Shown in pieces: positions 39,953 through 49,971 of a stretch of 64,000 bases of DNA. Position 1 is the stretch's first letter. Every line of letters begins with the position of its first letter. The notes below the pieces were generated by a model. That model was not told the origin of the DNA. It worked only from the letters and a program-made list of their open reading frames with translations, and made no database searches. The translations under genes and the position numbers were made by a program. Source of the stretch: Lachancea thermotolerans CBS 6340. Its lineage: Eukaryota > Ascomycota > Saccharomycetes > Saccharomycetales > Saccharomycetaceae. The stretch is taken from NCBI RefSeq assembly GCF_000142805.1, contig NC_013084.1, positions 1,149,854 through 1,213,853 on the forward strand. The letters run 5' to 3'.

Positions 39953-41935
39953 TTATACTGTGGGGCCCATAAAGGTACAATCTAGATCGTTTTTCACGAT
40001 ATTGAATATGTCACCAGTGACAAGCTCAACGTGTTCCAAGACTTTAAGTCCCCTAGCCCAGTCAGCAATTTGGTGCTGCGTTGCAGTAGCCTGGGGCTCA
40101 GCGGACAGGAGCTTTTGAACCCTGTCTTGTACGCGCGGACATAAGTGCTCAACAAACCAGGTAGCATCACGGATTCTTATATTTGGCCACGCAAGCTCAA
40201 GCACTTTTGTGAATAGCTCTGCGGCTGCTTCCTTGATTGAGGATTCATCTTTAAAGCCCCTCTCCGCACACTCTTGTAAGATGACGCATTGTGCTGTATA
40301 GGATAGGTCTAATTGTTGAAGCAGTGTATAACAGTTTAGTCTAAATGACACACCGTCGTCAATAGCCTGTTTCATGTTTCCTACCTTGATGGTGCGAATG
40401 AAAGCTTTGTTTGGTTTAAGGTGGGGCCATACCATTTGCGCAATATGATCATGTAGGTGGTGGACCTCAGACCTTTTTGCAGCCGAAGCAGCCGCGTCGA
40501 TGGCAAGCTGGTACTGTTCGAGATCAGCGACCTCCAGGTTGAGGTGATGGTTCAACACTTCGACTAGACAATTTGCGGTGTTCTCATTGATATGCTCTGC
40601 ATCTTTTATGATAGTGTTGGCTAGTATCAGAGGTGCGTTTGAAGGCAGAATGGATGATTCAGTAAAATACGCTATTCGTTTTTGTACCGACGGCAATGAA
40701 GGGAGTACTTCTAAAACATTTAAAGGCATTTTATCAATTGGCAAGCGGTCTGCTGCCTTCGGAAGTCTCGAAACGACATGAGGCAGGTTAATCGCCTTTT
40801 CGCCAATTAGCTCAAGGAGCGCATCTTCATTCAGGTTGGGAGATTCTAGTCTATCTATGACGTATTGCGGTATTTGTAGTGGAAGTAACCTTAAAAGCTG
40901 AAGACATAGCTTCGGGGCCAGCGCCGCTTCATCGTCTTCTTCGTCTTCAAATTCGTACTCGTTGTCCTCGTCTCCACTCACGTCAGACAGCTGCTTTAGG
41001 TAACTATCCTGTGTTGGATCCTCATCTTCCAAAGGCGGCTGGTTCATTTCAGAAGCACTTGAAAGAATTGTGCAGCACCTCCCGAAAAGAGCATCTGCGA
41101 GTGTGGATTTCATTGGGGAAGCGGCCTCAATAGCAGGCTGCTGGAGCCACACAGAAAGGTTTGCTAGGGTCAAGCACACAGTCTCTGTGAGAGGCTGCTG
41201 GAGAAGCAATTGGACGAGTTCGCCATAACATAACCTAAAGGCCGCATGTTCTTGAGTGATTTGTGAAAGTAACCTCGCATGAGCCTCCGTGAAGGGACCG
41301 GCTTGTTTTAGACATTGCAAAATAACATTCGGTGAAACCCTGCCAGTGGCAATTTGCATGGCATTCATTGCAGTCAGGCGGCCATCTTGAAGCGCTAGCA
41401 TGTATAACCGAGCGTACCATGTCTCTATCACATGTAGATCTTCAGAAAGCTGGATAAGCAATCCCAAAGTTTCCCACGCCAAGTACGGCCGCTCGAGCAT
41501 CCTCTGGAAGCAATTACAATATATATCCAAAGGCTGTGGTGAGACCAGGGGAGATTTGAACGTAGAAAGCACGTTTCTTAGTGATTGCAAAACTTGGGGC
41601 CTGTCCTGTGGCTCATTTGGGGAGACCTCTTGACGCGCTAGTTCAAGATTCTCAGGCGGAAAGCGCAGTCTTTGGCAAAGCGGTAATATGATGCAGGGCT
41701 CCGTTTCCAGCGGGTGCAGAGCCGCAACATGCGGGAATACTTGGGTCGAAACAAGCTCAACTATTGCCGTGTCCCGGTCGCTGAGTGCAGGAATCAGCAC
41801 ACGTGATACTAATCCTTGAAGTTGAACGTCCGACCAGCGGTCGCGCGCATTGAGTATGTGCTCCCGAAGTGCCATGTACCGCAGGTCATGGTCCTGGGTG
41901 CTGAAATACTGGTCGATAATGTCAGAAAGAAGCAT
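39953..41935 (-). CDS. LAG2: Cullin regulator Lag2 (CAND1-like)
   Basis: HEAT-repeat protein that binds Cdc53-Rbx1 and restrains cullin neddylation and SCF assembly. Helical, Leu-rich repeats run throughout, with an acidic loop (YEFEDEEDDE) near 330-340. From the ATG at 41935 it is 660 aa, about the length of yeast Lag2. The frame stays open 18 codons upstream with coding-like sequence (NLTPVQALEKGKK) but has no ATG: the codon at 41989 is TTG, and a TAG precedes it three codons earlier. I saw no splice signals there. A separate 50-codon ATG frame (41959-42111) overlaps this 5' end. It is the YOL025W counterpart. Confidence 0.85.
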   Translation of the reverse strand: MLLSDIIDQYFSTQDHDLRYMALREHILNARDRWSDVQLQGLVSRVLIPALSDRDTAIVELVSTQVFPHVAALHPLETEPCIILPLCQRLRFPPENLELARQEVSPNEPQDRPQVLQSLRNVLSTFKSPLVSPQPLDIYCNCFQRMLERPYLAWETLGLLIQLSEDLHVIETWYARLYMLALQDGRLTAMNAMQIATGRVSPNVILQCLKQAGPFTEAHARLLSQITQEHAAFRLCYGELVQLLLQQPLTETVCLTLANLSVWLQQPAIEAASPMKSTLADALFGRCCTILSSASEMNQPPLEDEDPTQDSYLKQLSDVSGDEDNEYEFEDEEDDEAALAPKLCLQLLRLLPLQIPQYVIDRLESPNLNEDALLELIGEKAINLPHVVSRLPKAADRLPIDKMPLNVLEVLPSLPSVQKRIAYFTESSILPSNAPLILANTIIKDAEHINENTANCLVEVLNHHLNLEVADLEQYQLAIDAAASAAKRSEVHHLHDHIAQMVWPHLKPNKAFIRTIKVGNMKQAIDDGVSFRLNCYTLLQQLDLSYTAQCVILQECAERGFKDESSIKEAAAELFTKVLELAWPNIRIRDATWFVEHLCPRVQDRVQKLLSAEPQATATQHQIADWARGLKVLEHVELVTGDIFNIVKNDLDCTFMGPTV

Positions 41936-41958
41936 ACTTGCCAACTTTTTGCCCTTTT

Positions 41959-42111
41959 CTAGAGCTTGGACTGGCGTGAGATTCGCCAACCTAATCTAAT
42001 CAAAAGATTACCGTGTATGGTGAGCTGTTCGGATTCTTGAAGGCCGGTGTAAATTCCTTCAATGATTGCGATTGGACTCAGCACGTGCTCCGAAAAACTC
42101 TTTCTCAGCAT
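41959..42111 (-). other. Possible upstream ORF overlapping the LAG2 5' end
   Basis: A 50-codon frame starting with the ATG at 42111 (MLRKSFSEHVLSPIAIIEG), one base out of phase with LAG2, which stops 24 bases before the LAG2 ATG. It may be a regulatory uORF. It could also be the true N-terminus if a one-base frameshift exists near 41985-42000. Confidence 0.3.
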
Positions 42112-43425
42112 CTGTATAGTAATGCTGGCGAACGGGGTCTCAGCGGCTAAGGTCCTTGAGCGCTGATCTCAGGCATATGCAGAGCCCCGGCGAACCTTCC
42201 AGAGCCGAGTAGTATTGGATCTTTCTCTTTCACGTCATATTGCAACTGCATACGCCTTGCGCGAACATCTTCCATGGCCACACGCTAACGGTGGATATGC
42301 TCTTCCTAGAATGTGCAAGGTCAACCTGCCCAAGTTTTACTTGCCGGATCCATTTTCCCATACGTCGAAATGTTCCTGGGTTGATCTCTGGGCGGTTCAG
42401 CCAGGGTGCTTCGGTAATATAGCTTGAACCAGTGAGCGATTTTAGGACCGTAAACCCAAAGAAAGAGGACGTTCCAGCTGAAATGTTGAGGGCTACAGAA
42501 GTGGCCTGGTCCCATATCACTAATTCAGGACTCGAGTTTTGGAGCGACATGGCGAAGAGCGGACCACGTAAGAGGCTAAACATCGTCGCTGCAATCAAAG
42601 AAAAACAACGATCAAGAGCTGTGCCAACATGATTGTAATTCACCTGCATGACTGTTCGCTATATTGCTTGTGAACGAAAGGCAACTGCCCACCCGCACCT
42701 TCGCATGGTTCGGGGTGCTAGCCGCTGGCAGCGGTAGTTCCGCCGTGTATCATGAGCCTCTCCTCCGCCTCGTGAAGCGGATGACGGTTCCATCAGCGCG
42801 AAGCGCCACAATGCTTGCACCCCAAGAAACAAGCCGCAGTGTGGCCACATGATCGATCAGTTATCGTGTCGCACGTGCCACGTCGAGCACTACTCTGTTT
42901 ACGTCATCACGTCATGCCGGGTAAGATCACCCTACAGCTTCGTGTCTCAACAGCCAACTCGCAGTCAGCGCCCAAATGGAAGCCCGGCTTCGTTCAGCTT
43001 CCGCTCGTGCATGCGAGAACCTCGATGTCCGTGCTGGGCCTTATAGGGCGTCACTAAGAATTCGCCAAAGCGACGTCTGGAGACAAGCGGCTCAGGCTAG
43101 TTCTATAAGCGTTCCAGCAGGGTTGGGTGATTGAGAGACATCAGTGGCAGCAGAGGCGTCGCAAGAAGCATCAGAACCAGCAGTAGCGGATGGGGCGGGG
43201 ACGCGTCTGCGCCAGAACAGGAGAGTGGTGAGTGGTGGTGGTGGTGGTGAGCCTTGGAAACTCTTGGAAATGGCAAAAATTGCATTACGGTTCGAGTGGG
43301 CAGGCCATGCTTGCGACAAGGGAAAAAGTATATAAGCAGGAGGTTGAAGAGGAAGTACATGAAATGGTTTAGGGTCTTCTAAGGCCAGAGCTCATACAAG
43401 CATTCGCACTCTCAGAACTCTAAAA
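42112..43425. promoter_or_regulatory. LAG2-PGK1 divergent intergenic region with the PGK1 promoter
   Basis: About 1.3 kb without a convincing gene. For PGK1 a TATA box TATATAA is at 43329-43335, about 95 bases before the ATG. Upstream are CTTCC/GGAAG motifs of the Gcr1 type near 42980-43005 and 43254-43270. A GC-rich block contains ACGCGT near 43199, and a GTG microsatellite (six units, 43232-43249) follows. I could not find a good Rap1 consensus. The leader just before the ATG is CTAAAAATG. Confidence 0.5.
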
Positions 43426-44676
43426 ATGTCTCTATCTTCCAAGCTAACTGTCAAGGACTTGAACGTCAAGGACAAGCGTGTCTTCATCAGAGTGGACTTC
43501 AACGTCCCATTGGACGGCCAGACCATCACCTCTAACCAGAGAATCGTCGCTGCTTTGCCAACCATCAAGTACGTGTTGGAGCAAAAGCCAAAGGTCGTCG
43601 TCTTGGCCTCCCACTTGGGTAGACCAAACGGTGAGAGAGTCGAGAAGTACTCTTTGAAGCCAGTTGCTGCTGAGCTACAAAAACTATTGGGCAAGGACGT
43701 CACCTTCTTGAACGACTGTGTCGGCCCAGAGGTCACCAAGGCTGTCAACTCCGCCGCCCCAGGCTCCGTCATCTTGTTGGAGAACTTGAGATTCCACATT
43801 GAGGAGGAGGGTTCCAGAAAGGTCGACGGTAAGAAGGTCAAGGCCGACAAGGCCGATGTCGAGAAGTTCAGAAAGGAGCTATGCTCTCTAGCTGACGTCT
43901 ACGTCAATGACGCTTTCGGTACTGCTCACAGAGCCCACTCTTCCATCGTTGGTTTCGAGTTGGAGCAGAGAGCCGCCGGTTTCTTGTTGTCCAAGGAGTT
44001 GGAGTACTTCGGTAAGGCTTTGGAGAACCCAGCCAGACCTTTCTTGGCCATCTTGGGTGGTGCTAAGGTCGCCGACAAGATCCAATTGATCGACAACTTG
44101 TTGGACAAGGTCGACTCCATCATCATCGGTGGTGGTATGGCTTTCACCTTCAAGAAGGTCTTGGAGGGTACTGAAATCGGTAACTCCATCTTCGACAAGG
44201 CCGGTGCCGAGATCGTTCCAAAGTTGGCTGAGAAGGCCAAGCAAAAGAACGTCCAGATCGTCTTGCCAATCGATTTCGTCTGCGGTGACAGCTTCTCTGC
44301 TGACGCTCAAGTCAAGAACGTCACCGACAAGGAGGGTGTCCCACAAGGCTGGGAAGGCTTGGACTGTGGTCCAGAGTCCAGAAAGTTGTTCTCTGCTGCC
44401 GTCGCCAAGGCTAAGACCATCGTCTGGAACGGTCCTCCAGGTGTCTTTGAGTTCGAGAAGTTCGCCGAGGGTACTCAAGCTTTGTTGAAGGACGCCGTCA
44501 AGGCCTCCGAGTCCGGTGCTACCGTCATCATCGGTGGTGGTGACACTGCCACTGTCGCCAAGAAGTACGGCGTTGTTGACAAGATCTCTCACGTCTCCAC
44601 CGGTGGTGGTGCTTCTTTGGAATTGTTGGAGGGTAAGGAGTTGCCAGGTGTTACCTTCTTGTCCAACAAGGCTTAG
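43426..44676 (+). CDS. PGK1: 3-phosphoglycerate kinase
   Basis: Glycolytic enzyme that transfers phosphate from 1,3-bisphosphoglycerate to ADP in the cytosol. At 416 aa it is exactly the length of the yeast enzyme. N-terminal domain motifs include [10 protein letters not shown] (about 21-30) and the basic patch SHLGRPNG (about 62-69). The nucleotide-binding C-domain has [10 protein letters not shown] (about 210), [13 protein letters not shown] (about 334) and GGGDTATV (about 371). Codon use is extremely biased to the yeast optimal set (TTG, AAG, GGT, GTC, AGA), which predicts very high expression and sets this gene apart from its neighbours. It is the YCR012W counterpart. Confidence 0.99.
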   Translation: MSLSSKLTVKDLNVKDKRVFIRVDFNVPLDGQTITSNQRIVAALPTIKYVLEQKPKVVVLASHLGRPNGERVEKYSLKPVAAELQKLLGKDVTFLNDCVGPEVTKAVNSAAPGSVILLENLRFHIEEEGSRKVDGKKVKADKADVEKFRKELCSLADVYVNDAFGTAHRAHSSIVGFELEQRAAGFLLSKELEYFGKALENPARPFLAILGGAKVADKIQLIDNLLDKVDSIIIGGGMAFTFKKVLEGTEIGNSIFDKAGAEIVPKLAEKAKQKNVQIVLPIDFVCGDSFSADAQVKNVTDKEGVPQGWEGLDCGPESRKLFSAAVAKAKTIVWNGPPGVFEFEKFAEGTQALLKDAVKASESGATVIIGGGDTATVAKKYGVVDKISHVSTGGGASLELLEGKELPGVTFLSNKA

Positions 44677-44799
44677 GAGTCTCGTAGGAGCTTCTGCGTA
44701 ACGTGTTTATGACTTTTTTCTCATCTACATAATCTTTTACTACATCCGAATTCAACTGATAAAACACATTGTATAGAGTTTTATCCATTTATGATAACA

Positions 44800-46476
44800 T
44801 CAAATGTAACCTTCAATATTTCTTTGCTCTGGAGGTACCCACGGCACTCCAAGCAACTCCATGATTCTCCGTTCACTGAATGCCTCCAGAAGAGTGTCGC
44901 CTTGACCTGGAACCTGGGCTGCTTGGTACAACCCGTTGTTGCTAAGCTTCCAACCCCGCTTAGTGGCTCTCAGTCTCAAGCTCTTATTAAAGTCATCGTT
45001 CCCTGTGAAATATATCATGGTGCCGCCTAGCTGGGCCCAGCGGCACAGCAAGATATCTACTCTGCGACACTTGTTTTCTAGGCAACTGCCGGACAAGAAT
45101 TGATCGGCCTCTTTAAGTCGCGAACTGTAAGAGGCCAGCGGAGATGTAGTTTTCTGGCCATCAGTAATCCTACCGCCAAAGTAGAATTTGTGAAGAACTC
45201 CTTTGAAGGATGTGACAGAATATGAATCTAGTCCAGCAGCCTCTGCCACTTCGTTAATACAGGGCTTCATTGCATGTAAAATATGCTGGTTAAGGTTCAA
45301 TGGGCAAACGATATAACCTGTTTCGCTCAGCTTCAGTACCACAGTCTCCAAGATTTGAGATAACTCATCGAAACTATCGCAGTCTTGTTTGTACAAAACC
45401 ATATCTATGTCGCCGCACGTTGCAGCACCACGCCTATAGCTGCCTGTTATGACTATTCGAGCTTGCGGATCAACGTTCTGTAGCACACTCTCAACTATTT
45501 TCAGATGCTGAGCACATTCTTGCCTCGGTATTCGCTGCGTCCAGTCATCGTAGTATTTCCATCCGAAGAGTATACTCCACGAGAAATCAGAAGGAAACAG
45601 TTTTAGAGCATCTTTGAATGTCCGTGCTCCACCATCAGCCCATTTGCGAGCCGTATGAGAGCCCACTCCATAGCAGTTCATAAAGTACTCAAGGAGTTCT
45701 TCGCGCTCCGTGGAAAGCTGGAGACCTGGCAGACTTCCAACATCCAATACTAATTTGATCTTGCTAGCAATGCTCGGTCCTATGTTGGGCAAAGACAACG
45801 CTCCTTCTTCACTCGTAATCGGTTTTCCATGCTTTTTGATGGATTGCAAAGCTAGCTGGTATGATCGCGACCTAAATTTGTCCCCCTGACGGTGGAACTT
45901 GGCTGATAACTGCTCGAGAAACTGGATCAAGTTCGCATTTATTTCTTTGCAATGTTCTCTTCCTACTGGTCCGGTACTAACGTTCACGATACTTTCTTTA
46001 GCTAAGGATGTAACTTCCTGTGACTGGCCCTCAGGGTTGAATGACCCTATGTCTGTTTCGCTATCAGTATAAACTTCTGTTGAAGCTTCGGGCTCGTCCT
46101 CAAATGTTAAATGTCTTGATTCTAACGCTTCCTCGTCACGTAAGGCGACGGATATCCTCAAATCAGCGTTTCTTATAAGTCTGCGTTGCTTCAGGCATAC
46201 GCTTATCCAACTAATTCTGTAAGCTTCAACGTCCCTGACTGAAGAGATGGCATCCCAAACCGTATCTGTATAGTCCCACTCGCTTTGGAAGAGCTCGAGC
46301 TTTGTGAGCTCCCCATACTCACTAACGAAAGAGTCATTCACTAAGATTATAAACCCAGGCAAGGTTGATTCAGAAACCGCCCCGCCATTTTCTTCAATGA
46401 GGCCCCTCAAAAACTGGATCCGTGGTGGCTCGAGTGAGGGAATCACCAAGAAGTTGAGCCCACTAAACAGCTTCAT
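44800..46476 (-). CDS. POL4: DNA polymerase IV (family X, Pol4)
   Basis: Gap-filling DNA polymerase used in non-homologous end joining, nuclear. 558 aa from the ATG at 46476 (MKLFSGLNFLVIP); the frame continues six codons to a GTG. An N-terminal BRCT domain covers about 1-95, followed by an acidic linker. Helix-hairpin-helix units include NIGPSIASKIKLVL and YGVGSHTARKWAD. The palm has two catalytic Asp in GSYRRGAATCGDIDMVLY and a third in RRVDILLCRW. It ends PPEQRNIEGYI, the family X terminus. It is the YCR014C counterpart, convergent with PGK1 (123 bases between stops). Confidence 0.95.
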   Translation of the reverse strand: MKLFSGLNFLVIPSLEPPRIQFLRGLIEENGGAVSESTLPGFIILVNDSFVSEYGELTKLELFQSEWDYTDTVWDAISSVRDVEAYRISWISVCLKQRRLIRNADLRISVALRDEEALESRHLTFEDEPEASTEVYTDSETDIGSFNPEGQSQEVTSLAKESIVNVSTGPVGREHCKEINANLIQFLEQLSAKFHRQGDKFRSRSYQLALQSIKKHGKPITSEEGALSLPNIGPSIASKIKLVLDVGSLPGLQLSTEREELLEYFMNCYGVGSHTARKWADGGARTFKDALKLFPSDFSWSILFGWKYYDDWTQRIPRQECAQHLKIVESVLQNVDPQARIVITGSYRRGAATCGDIDMVLYKQDCDSFDELSQILETVVLKLSETGYIVCPLNLNQHILHAMKPCINEVAEAAGLDSYSVTSFKGVLHKFYFGGRITDGQKTTSPLASYSSRLKEADQFLSGSCLENKCRRVDILLCRWAQLGGTMIYFTGNDDFNKSLRLRATKRGWKLSNNGLYQAAQVPGQGDTLLEAFSERRIMELLGVPWVPPEQRNIEGYI

Positions 46477-46835
46477 TCCATTGCCTGAGAACACACTTTA
46501 ACCAGCGCTGGATGTGTTTCAAACACTTTCGCTAGCTATTTGGTTAGCGCGTTCGCTAGAAGATTTGCAAATGCCGTATGGATGTTCACCGCCCTTAGCA
46601 AACATGAGTTATTATTTTGGTTTCTAAGTGTTATAATTTTCAAAATCCTGTTTACATGTTTTGTTCATATCTTCTCTCATTAACAACTCAATGCCAATCA
46701 TCCATTTTGATTATGGATTTAAAAACAACATTTGCGTAGACAAGGAAGCAGACTTCTGTTCAATCACTATTGAGAACCTTTATAAAAGAACACAGATATT
46801 AGCATTACATGATGGAGTGCGAAAGTCTACTATAT
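46477..46835 (-). promoter_or_regulatory. POL4 upstream region and CTO1 3' region
   Basis: 359 bases between two minus-strand genes. It is AT-rich in its CTO1-proximal half. No gene is seen. Confidence 0.35.
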
Positions 46836-47741
46836 TCACTTAAGTAGTTTAGACAATGCCTTCCAGGATTTGACAAGATACAAAGCGCCACTCTCTTTGC
46901 ATGAGATTTTTGCTATACATGTGCTGCCCTTTCCGCTATAATCCTTAATGTGGCTTGACGTCAAACCCAAAACTGTTACCATTTTATTGAACTTCTTTTC
47001 GTTCGTTGCCGGATCAAGGATGAGGACGCCATTTATGCCCGGGTATAGCACTGAAAGCAAATCCGTCTCACTGTCCCCAACGTACCACACGGTGCTCGCC
47101 GCTGGGAACTTTTTAAGAAGGCTTTGCAATTCTCTGACTTTATCTGTCCCCGTCACAATAGACTTATTGAACTCACCAGTGAGTTTGCCATCCCTAGACG
47201 TCAAGGTATTGCAATGAGTATGCAATGGGGGAAGGTCTTTAACGCCTAAATCCTTAGAAGAAGCCAATGCATGCAGCGAAGCCTCAATAAATTCCTTACT
47301 CCAGTTGACGGAGACAATATACATTTCTGACGCTTCCTTCCATACTGGCACGAAGTCTTCACGTATTAAAGACAATTTAGTCGTGGCAAACTCTTTTACG
47401 TTCTCAAGAGAAATGCCAGTGAAGGCCCCGGCTCTTTCCATCTCGCTTACGCTGTTAAGTTCAATGGGGCGAACACTGTCCTGATAGCTGATCTCTGACT
47501 GAAATAGCGCATTGAAGTTAGCAGCTGAGATGAGCTTGCTTTGGTCGAGAAGCCATGGTTGCAGTATGGGCAGCGCACGGTCCGAGGTTTTGAATTTTTG
47601 GAATCCCGCAGCGTAGGTGTCTGTGAAGTGTGACCAAGGTATTGGGAATTGTTTATACAGATATGGCAGCATCGCCAGCGTGGAAATAGTATCCACGCTG
47701 GTGATCGTTTCGTCGTAGTCACTGAGTATGATGTTAGACAT
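46836..47741 (-). CDS. CTO1: HAD-superfamily protein Cto1 (YCR015C homologue)
   Basis: A 301-aa HAD-like phosphatase-fold protein. The catalytic motif I is DYDETIT (residues 8-14) with the nucleophile Asp and acid/base Asp. Motif II is near 145 (VSVNWSKEF). Motif IV is WYVGDSETDLLSVL near 220 with the metal-binding Asp residues. Yeast CTO1 is linked to cold tolerance; its substrate is unknown. The order POL4, CTO1, YCR016W is kept from S. cerevisiae chromosome III. The ATG at 47741 leaves the HAD motif at the extreme N-terminus, as is normal. Confidence 0.9.
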   Translation of the reverse strand: MSNIILSDYDETITSVDTISTLAMLPYLYKQFPIPWSHFTDTYAAGFQKFKTSDRALPILQPWLLDQSKLISAANFNALFQSEISYQDSVRPIELNSVSEMERAGAFTGISLENVKEFATTKLSLIREDFVPVWKEASEMYIVSVNWSKEFIEASLHALASSKDLGVKDLPPLHTHCNTLTSRDGKLTGEFNKSIVTGTDKVRELQSLLKKFPAASTVWYVGDSETDLLSVLYPGINGVLILDPATNEKKFNKMVTVLGLTSSHIKDYSGKGSTCIAKISCKESGALYLVKSWKALSKLLK

Positions 47742-48401
47742 GGGGGCTACGCCGCTTGCGTTGGGCAGGACAAGGCAAAGGGCTTTCTTGCGTATAGAAA
47801 GTCAAGTACGTTTACAAGTTTATTAAGCTCGAAGATTTCCCTTTTTGCAGAACTTCGTTGTTCATTTCATTCAAAAAAAAAACCTGCACAGTTAGCAGTT
47901 ATAAGAGCAAGTAAGGCCCGTCTTAGGGTCCAAAACTCCCTGGAACGAAAGACTTCTGCAGACCGGGAACTGCAGCTTGCAAGAAAATTTTATGATGCCC
48001 GAGCGTTGCTGTGCTCAGGCCTACAAGGCGGGATGTGAGCACTCTTCTATATCAATCCATAGTATGCCGCGAGCGCGGCTTACGGACCGACTCAAACTGG
48101 TGATTCATCGTTATATGCGCGTACGCCAAAGTTCATGGTCCACTGGGGCGAGAGCCACAGAACCACATCCGAAATGTTAGGCGTACCTTGCGCAATAGTT
48201 TTGAATGTGGTTCTTTAAAAGAGTGCAGGCATGAGATGAGGACGAAAAATGCCTTCTCTTTTATAGTCGCGAAAGTTAAGATGAGAAAAATGTTCGACGA
48301 GTGAAGGCATCGAAATTTTTCACACGAAAGGGCATCTGCGCACGATCAACAACCAGCTCATCGCGCAGGAAGACCCAGCTCCAAGACACATTTGCAGCAC
48401 T
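47742..48401. other. CTO1-YCR016W divergent intergenic region
   Basis: 660 bases with no convincing protein gene. From memory, the S. cerevisiae locus carries the H/ACA snoRNA SNR33 about here. I could see a GCAAG/CTTGC stem with a following AGAAAA (H-box type) at about 47910-47990, but no proper second hairpin with a terminal ACA, so I do not call it. A polyA run is at 47873-47882 and a short GC palindrome (GCCGCGAGCGCGGC) at about 48067-48080. Confidence 0.35.
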
Positions 48402-49181
48402 ATGGACCACATTCCGGCATGGAAGAGAATCGCCATCAAGAGCCAAAGTCCCGAGCAGACCCCAGATGAAACTGCTCTGAACGTCACCACGCACTTGGCG
48501 ACGGCGAACCTGAGCAAGCGCGAGAAGAGGAGAATCATCAGAGGTGAGCCGGAGGGCGGCAAGGCCAAGAAGGCGGCGAACCCCAACAAGAAGCAAAAGA
48601 AGGACAAGCTGCCCCGCGAGGAGAGGAACCTGCACAAGGAAGAGGTCCTGAAGGACCAGCTGCGATACCTCATCGACTTTTACCGGGAGAAGGTCGGCAA
48701 GCTCCCTGCAACGGTGTACGAGCACAAGCCCGTTCGCGCGCAGCTCGGCGACCCGCAGGTGGAGGACGCGGAGGAGGCCTCCGCTGACGCCGGGGTGGTC
48801 AGCGTGTGGAAGTTTTCCAAGCAGAAGCAGAACTGGCTTCTGAAGCACATCTTGGACGACGTCCAGATCCCTGCGTGCTACGATGACCTGCTGTACTCGT
48901 ACTTCAAGGACCTGAAGGGCGGCGCGCGGGCGGGCCTCGAACAGGCGTGCCGCGAGCTTCTGGACAGGAACGAGAAGGCCGTGGCCGCGGAAGCCGCGCG
49001 CGTCGAGGCCGCCGCCGACCAGGAGAAGGAGACAGCGGAGGAGGACCAGGACGCGAAGCCGCCTGCGGAAGCGACCCCCGCCACCGCCGAGACCATGGTG
49101 CCCCCCTCGGCGCACCAAGTTGAGCGCGCGAAGAGCCTTATCGCGCATCTCGAGCAGGCCGCGAAGGACGAGCAGTCCTAG
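48402..49181 (+). CDS. Nucleolar protein, YCR016W / C7orf50 homologue
   Basis: A 259-aa basic/acidic protein homologous to yeast YCR016W, a nucleolar protein related to human C7orf50. A Lys-rich N-terminal half covers about 45-95 (KKAANPNKKQKKDKLPREER). A conserved helical C7orf50 domain covers about 95-185 (QLRYLIDFYREKVGKLP, then VWKFSKQKQNWLLKHI). An Ala/Glu-rich tail is likely coiled and poorly conserved. The gene is very GC-rich for this window. A role in ribosome biogenesis is inferred from the family's nucleolar location. Synteny with CTO1 and CWH43 supports the call. Confidence 0.88.
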   Translation: MDHIPAWKRIAIKSQSPEQTPDETALNVTTHLATANLSKREKRRIIRGEPEGGKAKKAANPNKKQKKDKLPREERNLHKEEVLKDQLRYLIDFYREKVGKLPATVYEHKPVRAQLGDPQVEDAEEASADAGVVSVWKFSKQKQNWLLKHILDDVQIPACYDDLLYSYFKDLKGGARAGLEQACRELLDRNEKAVAAEAARVEAAADQEKETAEEDQDAKPPAEATPATAETMVPPSAHQVERAKSLIAHLEQAAKDEQS

Positions 49182-49971
49182 AGCGGGAGCATCCGGAGCC
49201 AACCATCACGTGACAAATCAAACGTCGCCAGTGACACCAACACCCGTCCATGATGACATGGCACATGACCAGTCACCCGTCCCCAGCGATACAGCCGCGT
49301 GATCAGTTGACGGACCCTCCCATCCCACTGGGCTCGTCCTCCTTTGCCCCGCGCTGCGCCAGGCCCCGGTGCTATGGCGAGGATACTCCCTACGGCCACC
49401 CCCTACGGCCATCTCCGCGGATGTAATGGTGTCTCGTGCCCGCCCAGAATCGCCCGCACTCACGTTAGCTTCGCCACTTCCCGCGCATTCCCGCGCCATT
49501 CCACGCTAATGTTCCGGCCCTTCGCGCCCCGGTCTCGGCCCACCGTTGTCCGGGCACGCACAGAATAATTGTGTCAAAGCTTATTTTCTAGTAGTGCAGC
49601 AACGAGTGGCGCCATCGTTCCTCCTGCTAGAAAAGCACGCAGCAAAAATGTGGGGTAATTCTCATGCGGGCTGTGCCGCGTAGAACCGTATGCAGGGTTT
49701 TGGACAACAGGACAAGGGCGTCGCTGAAAGCACGGCGGCAAGGCGCGGCAGGGCGCGGGGATAAAGCGGAAGGGCGGACGCCAGTGGTGCGGGGGTGACA
49801 GGGGTGCAGGGTACACTGGTGGATAGCCGCTCGAATTAAAATTATATAAAGGCAGCAATAACGGTGGCGTTGGGTCTTTACGGGTTCGACAGACGGCAGA
49901 TCTAGGATTGAGAGATCACAGGTACTGAGTTCGAAGATACCCTTACTAAGCAAATCGAATAGTTAGAATTT
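49182..49971 (+). promoter_or_regulatory. GC-rich upstream region of the HGT1-type transporter
   Basis: About 790 bases, strikingly GC-rich until near 49830. A TATA box TATATAA is at 49843-49849, 123 bases before the ATG. GCGGGG motifs are at 49756-49761 and 49790-49795. They are weak candidates for glucose repression by Mig1, since the AT-rich flank expected on the 5' side is missing. No gene is seen. Confidence 0.4.

Noticed and set aside
43888-44592. 234-codon frame antisense to PGK1
   Set aside because: Long antisense frames are expected opposite genes with extreme codon bias; the product is low-complexity and unrecognised.
47742-48401. H/ACA snoRNA (SNR33 expected near here by synteny)
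   Set aside because: One stem with a following AGAAAA was seen, but no convincing second hairpin and ACA tail at the right spacing. I could not fold it reliably or recall the yeast sequence well enough to align.
49756-49795. Mig1 sites in the HGT1-type promoter
   Set aside because: GCGGGG cores are present, but the region is GC-rich throughout and the AT-rich flank of real Mig1 sites is missing on the correct side.
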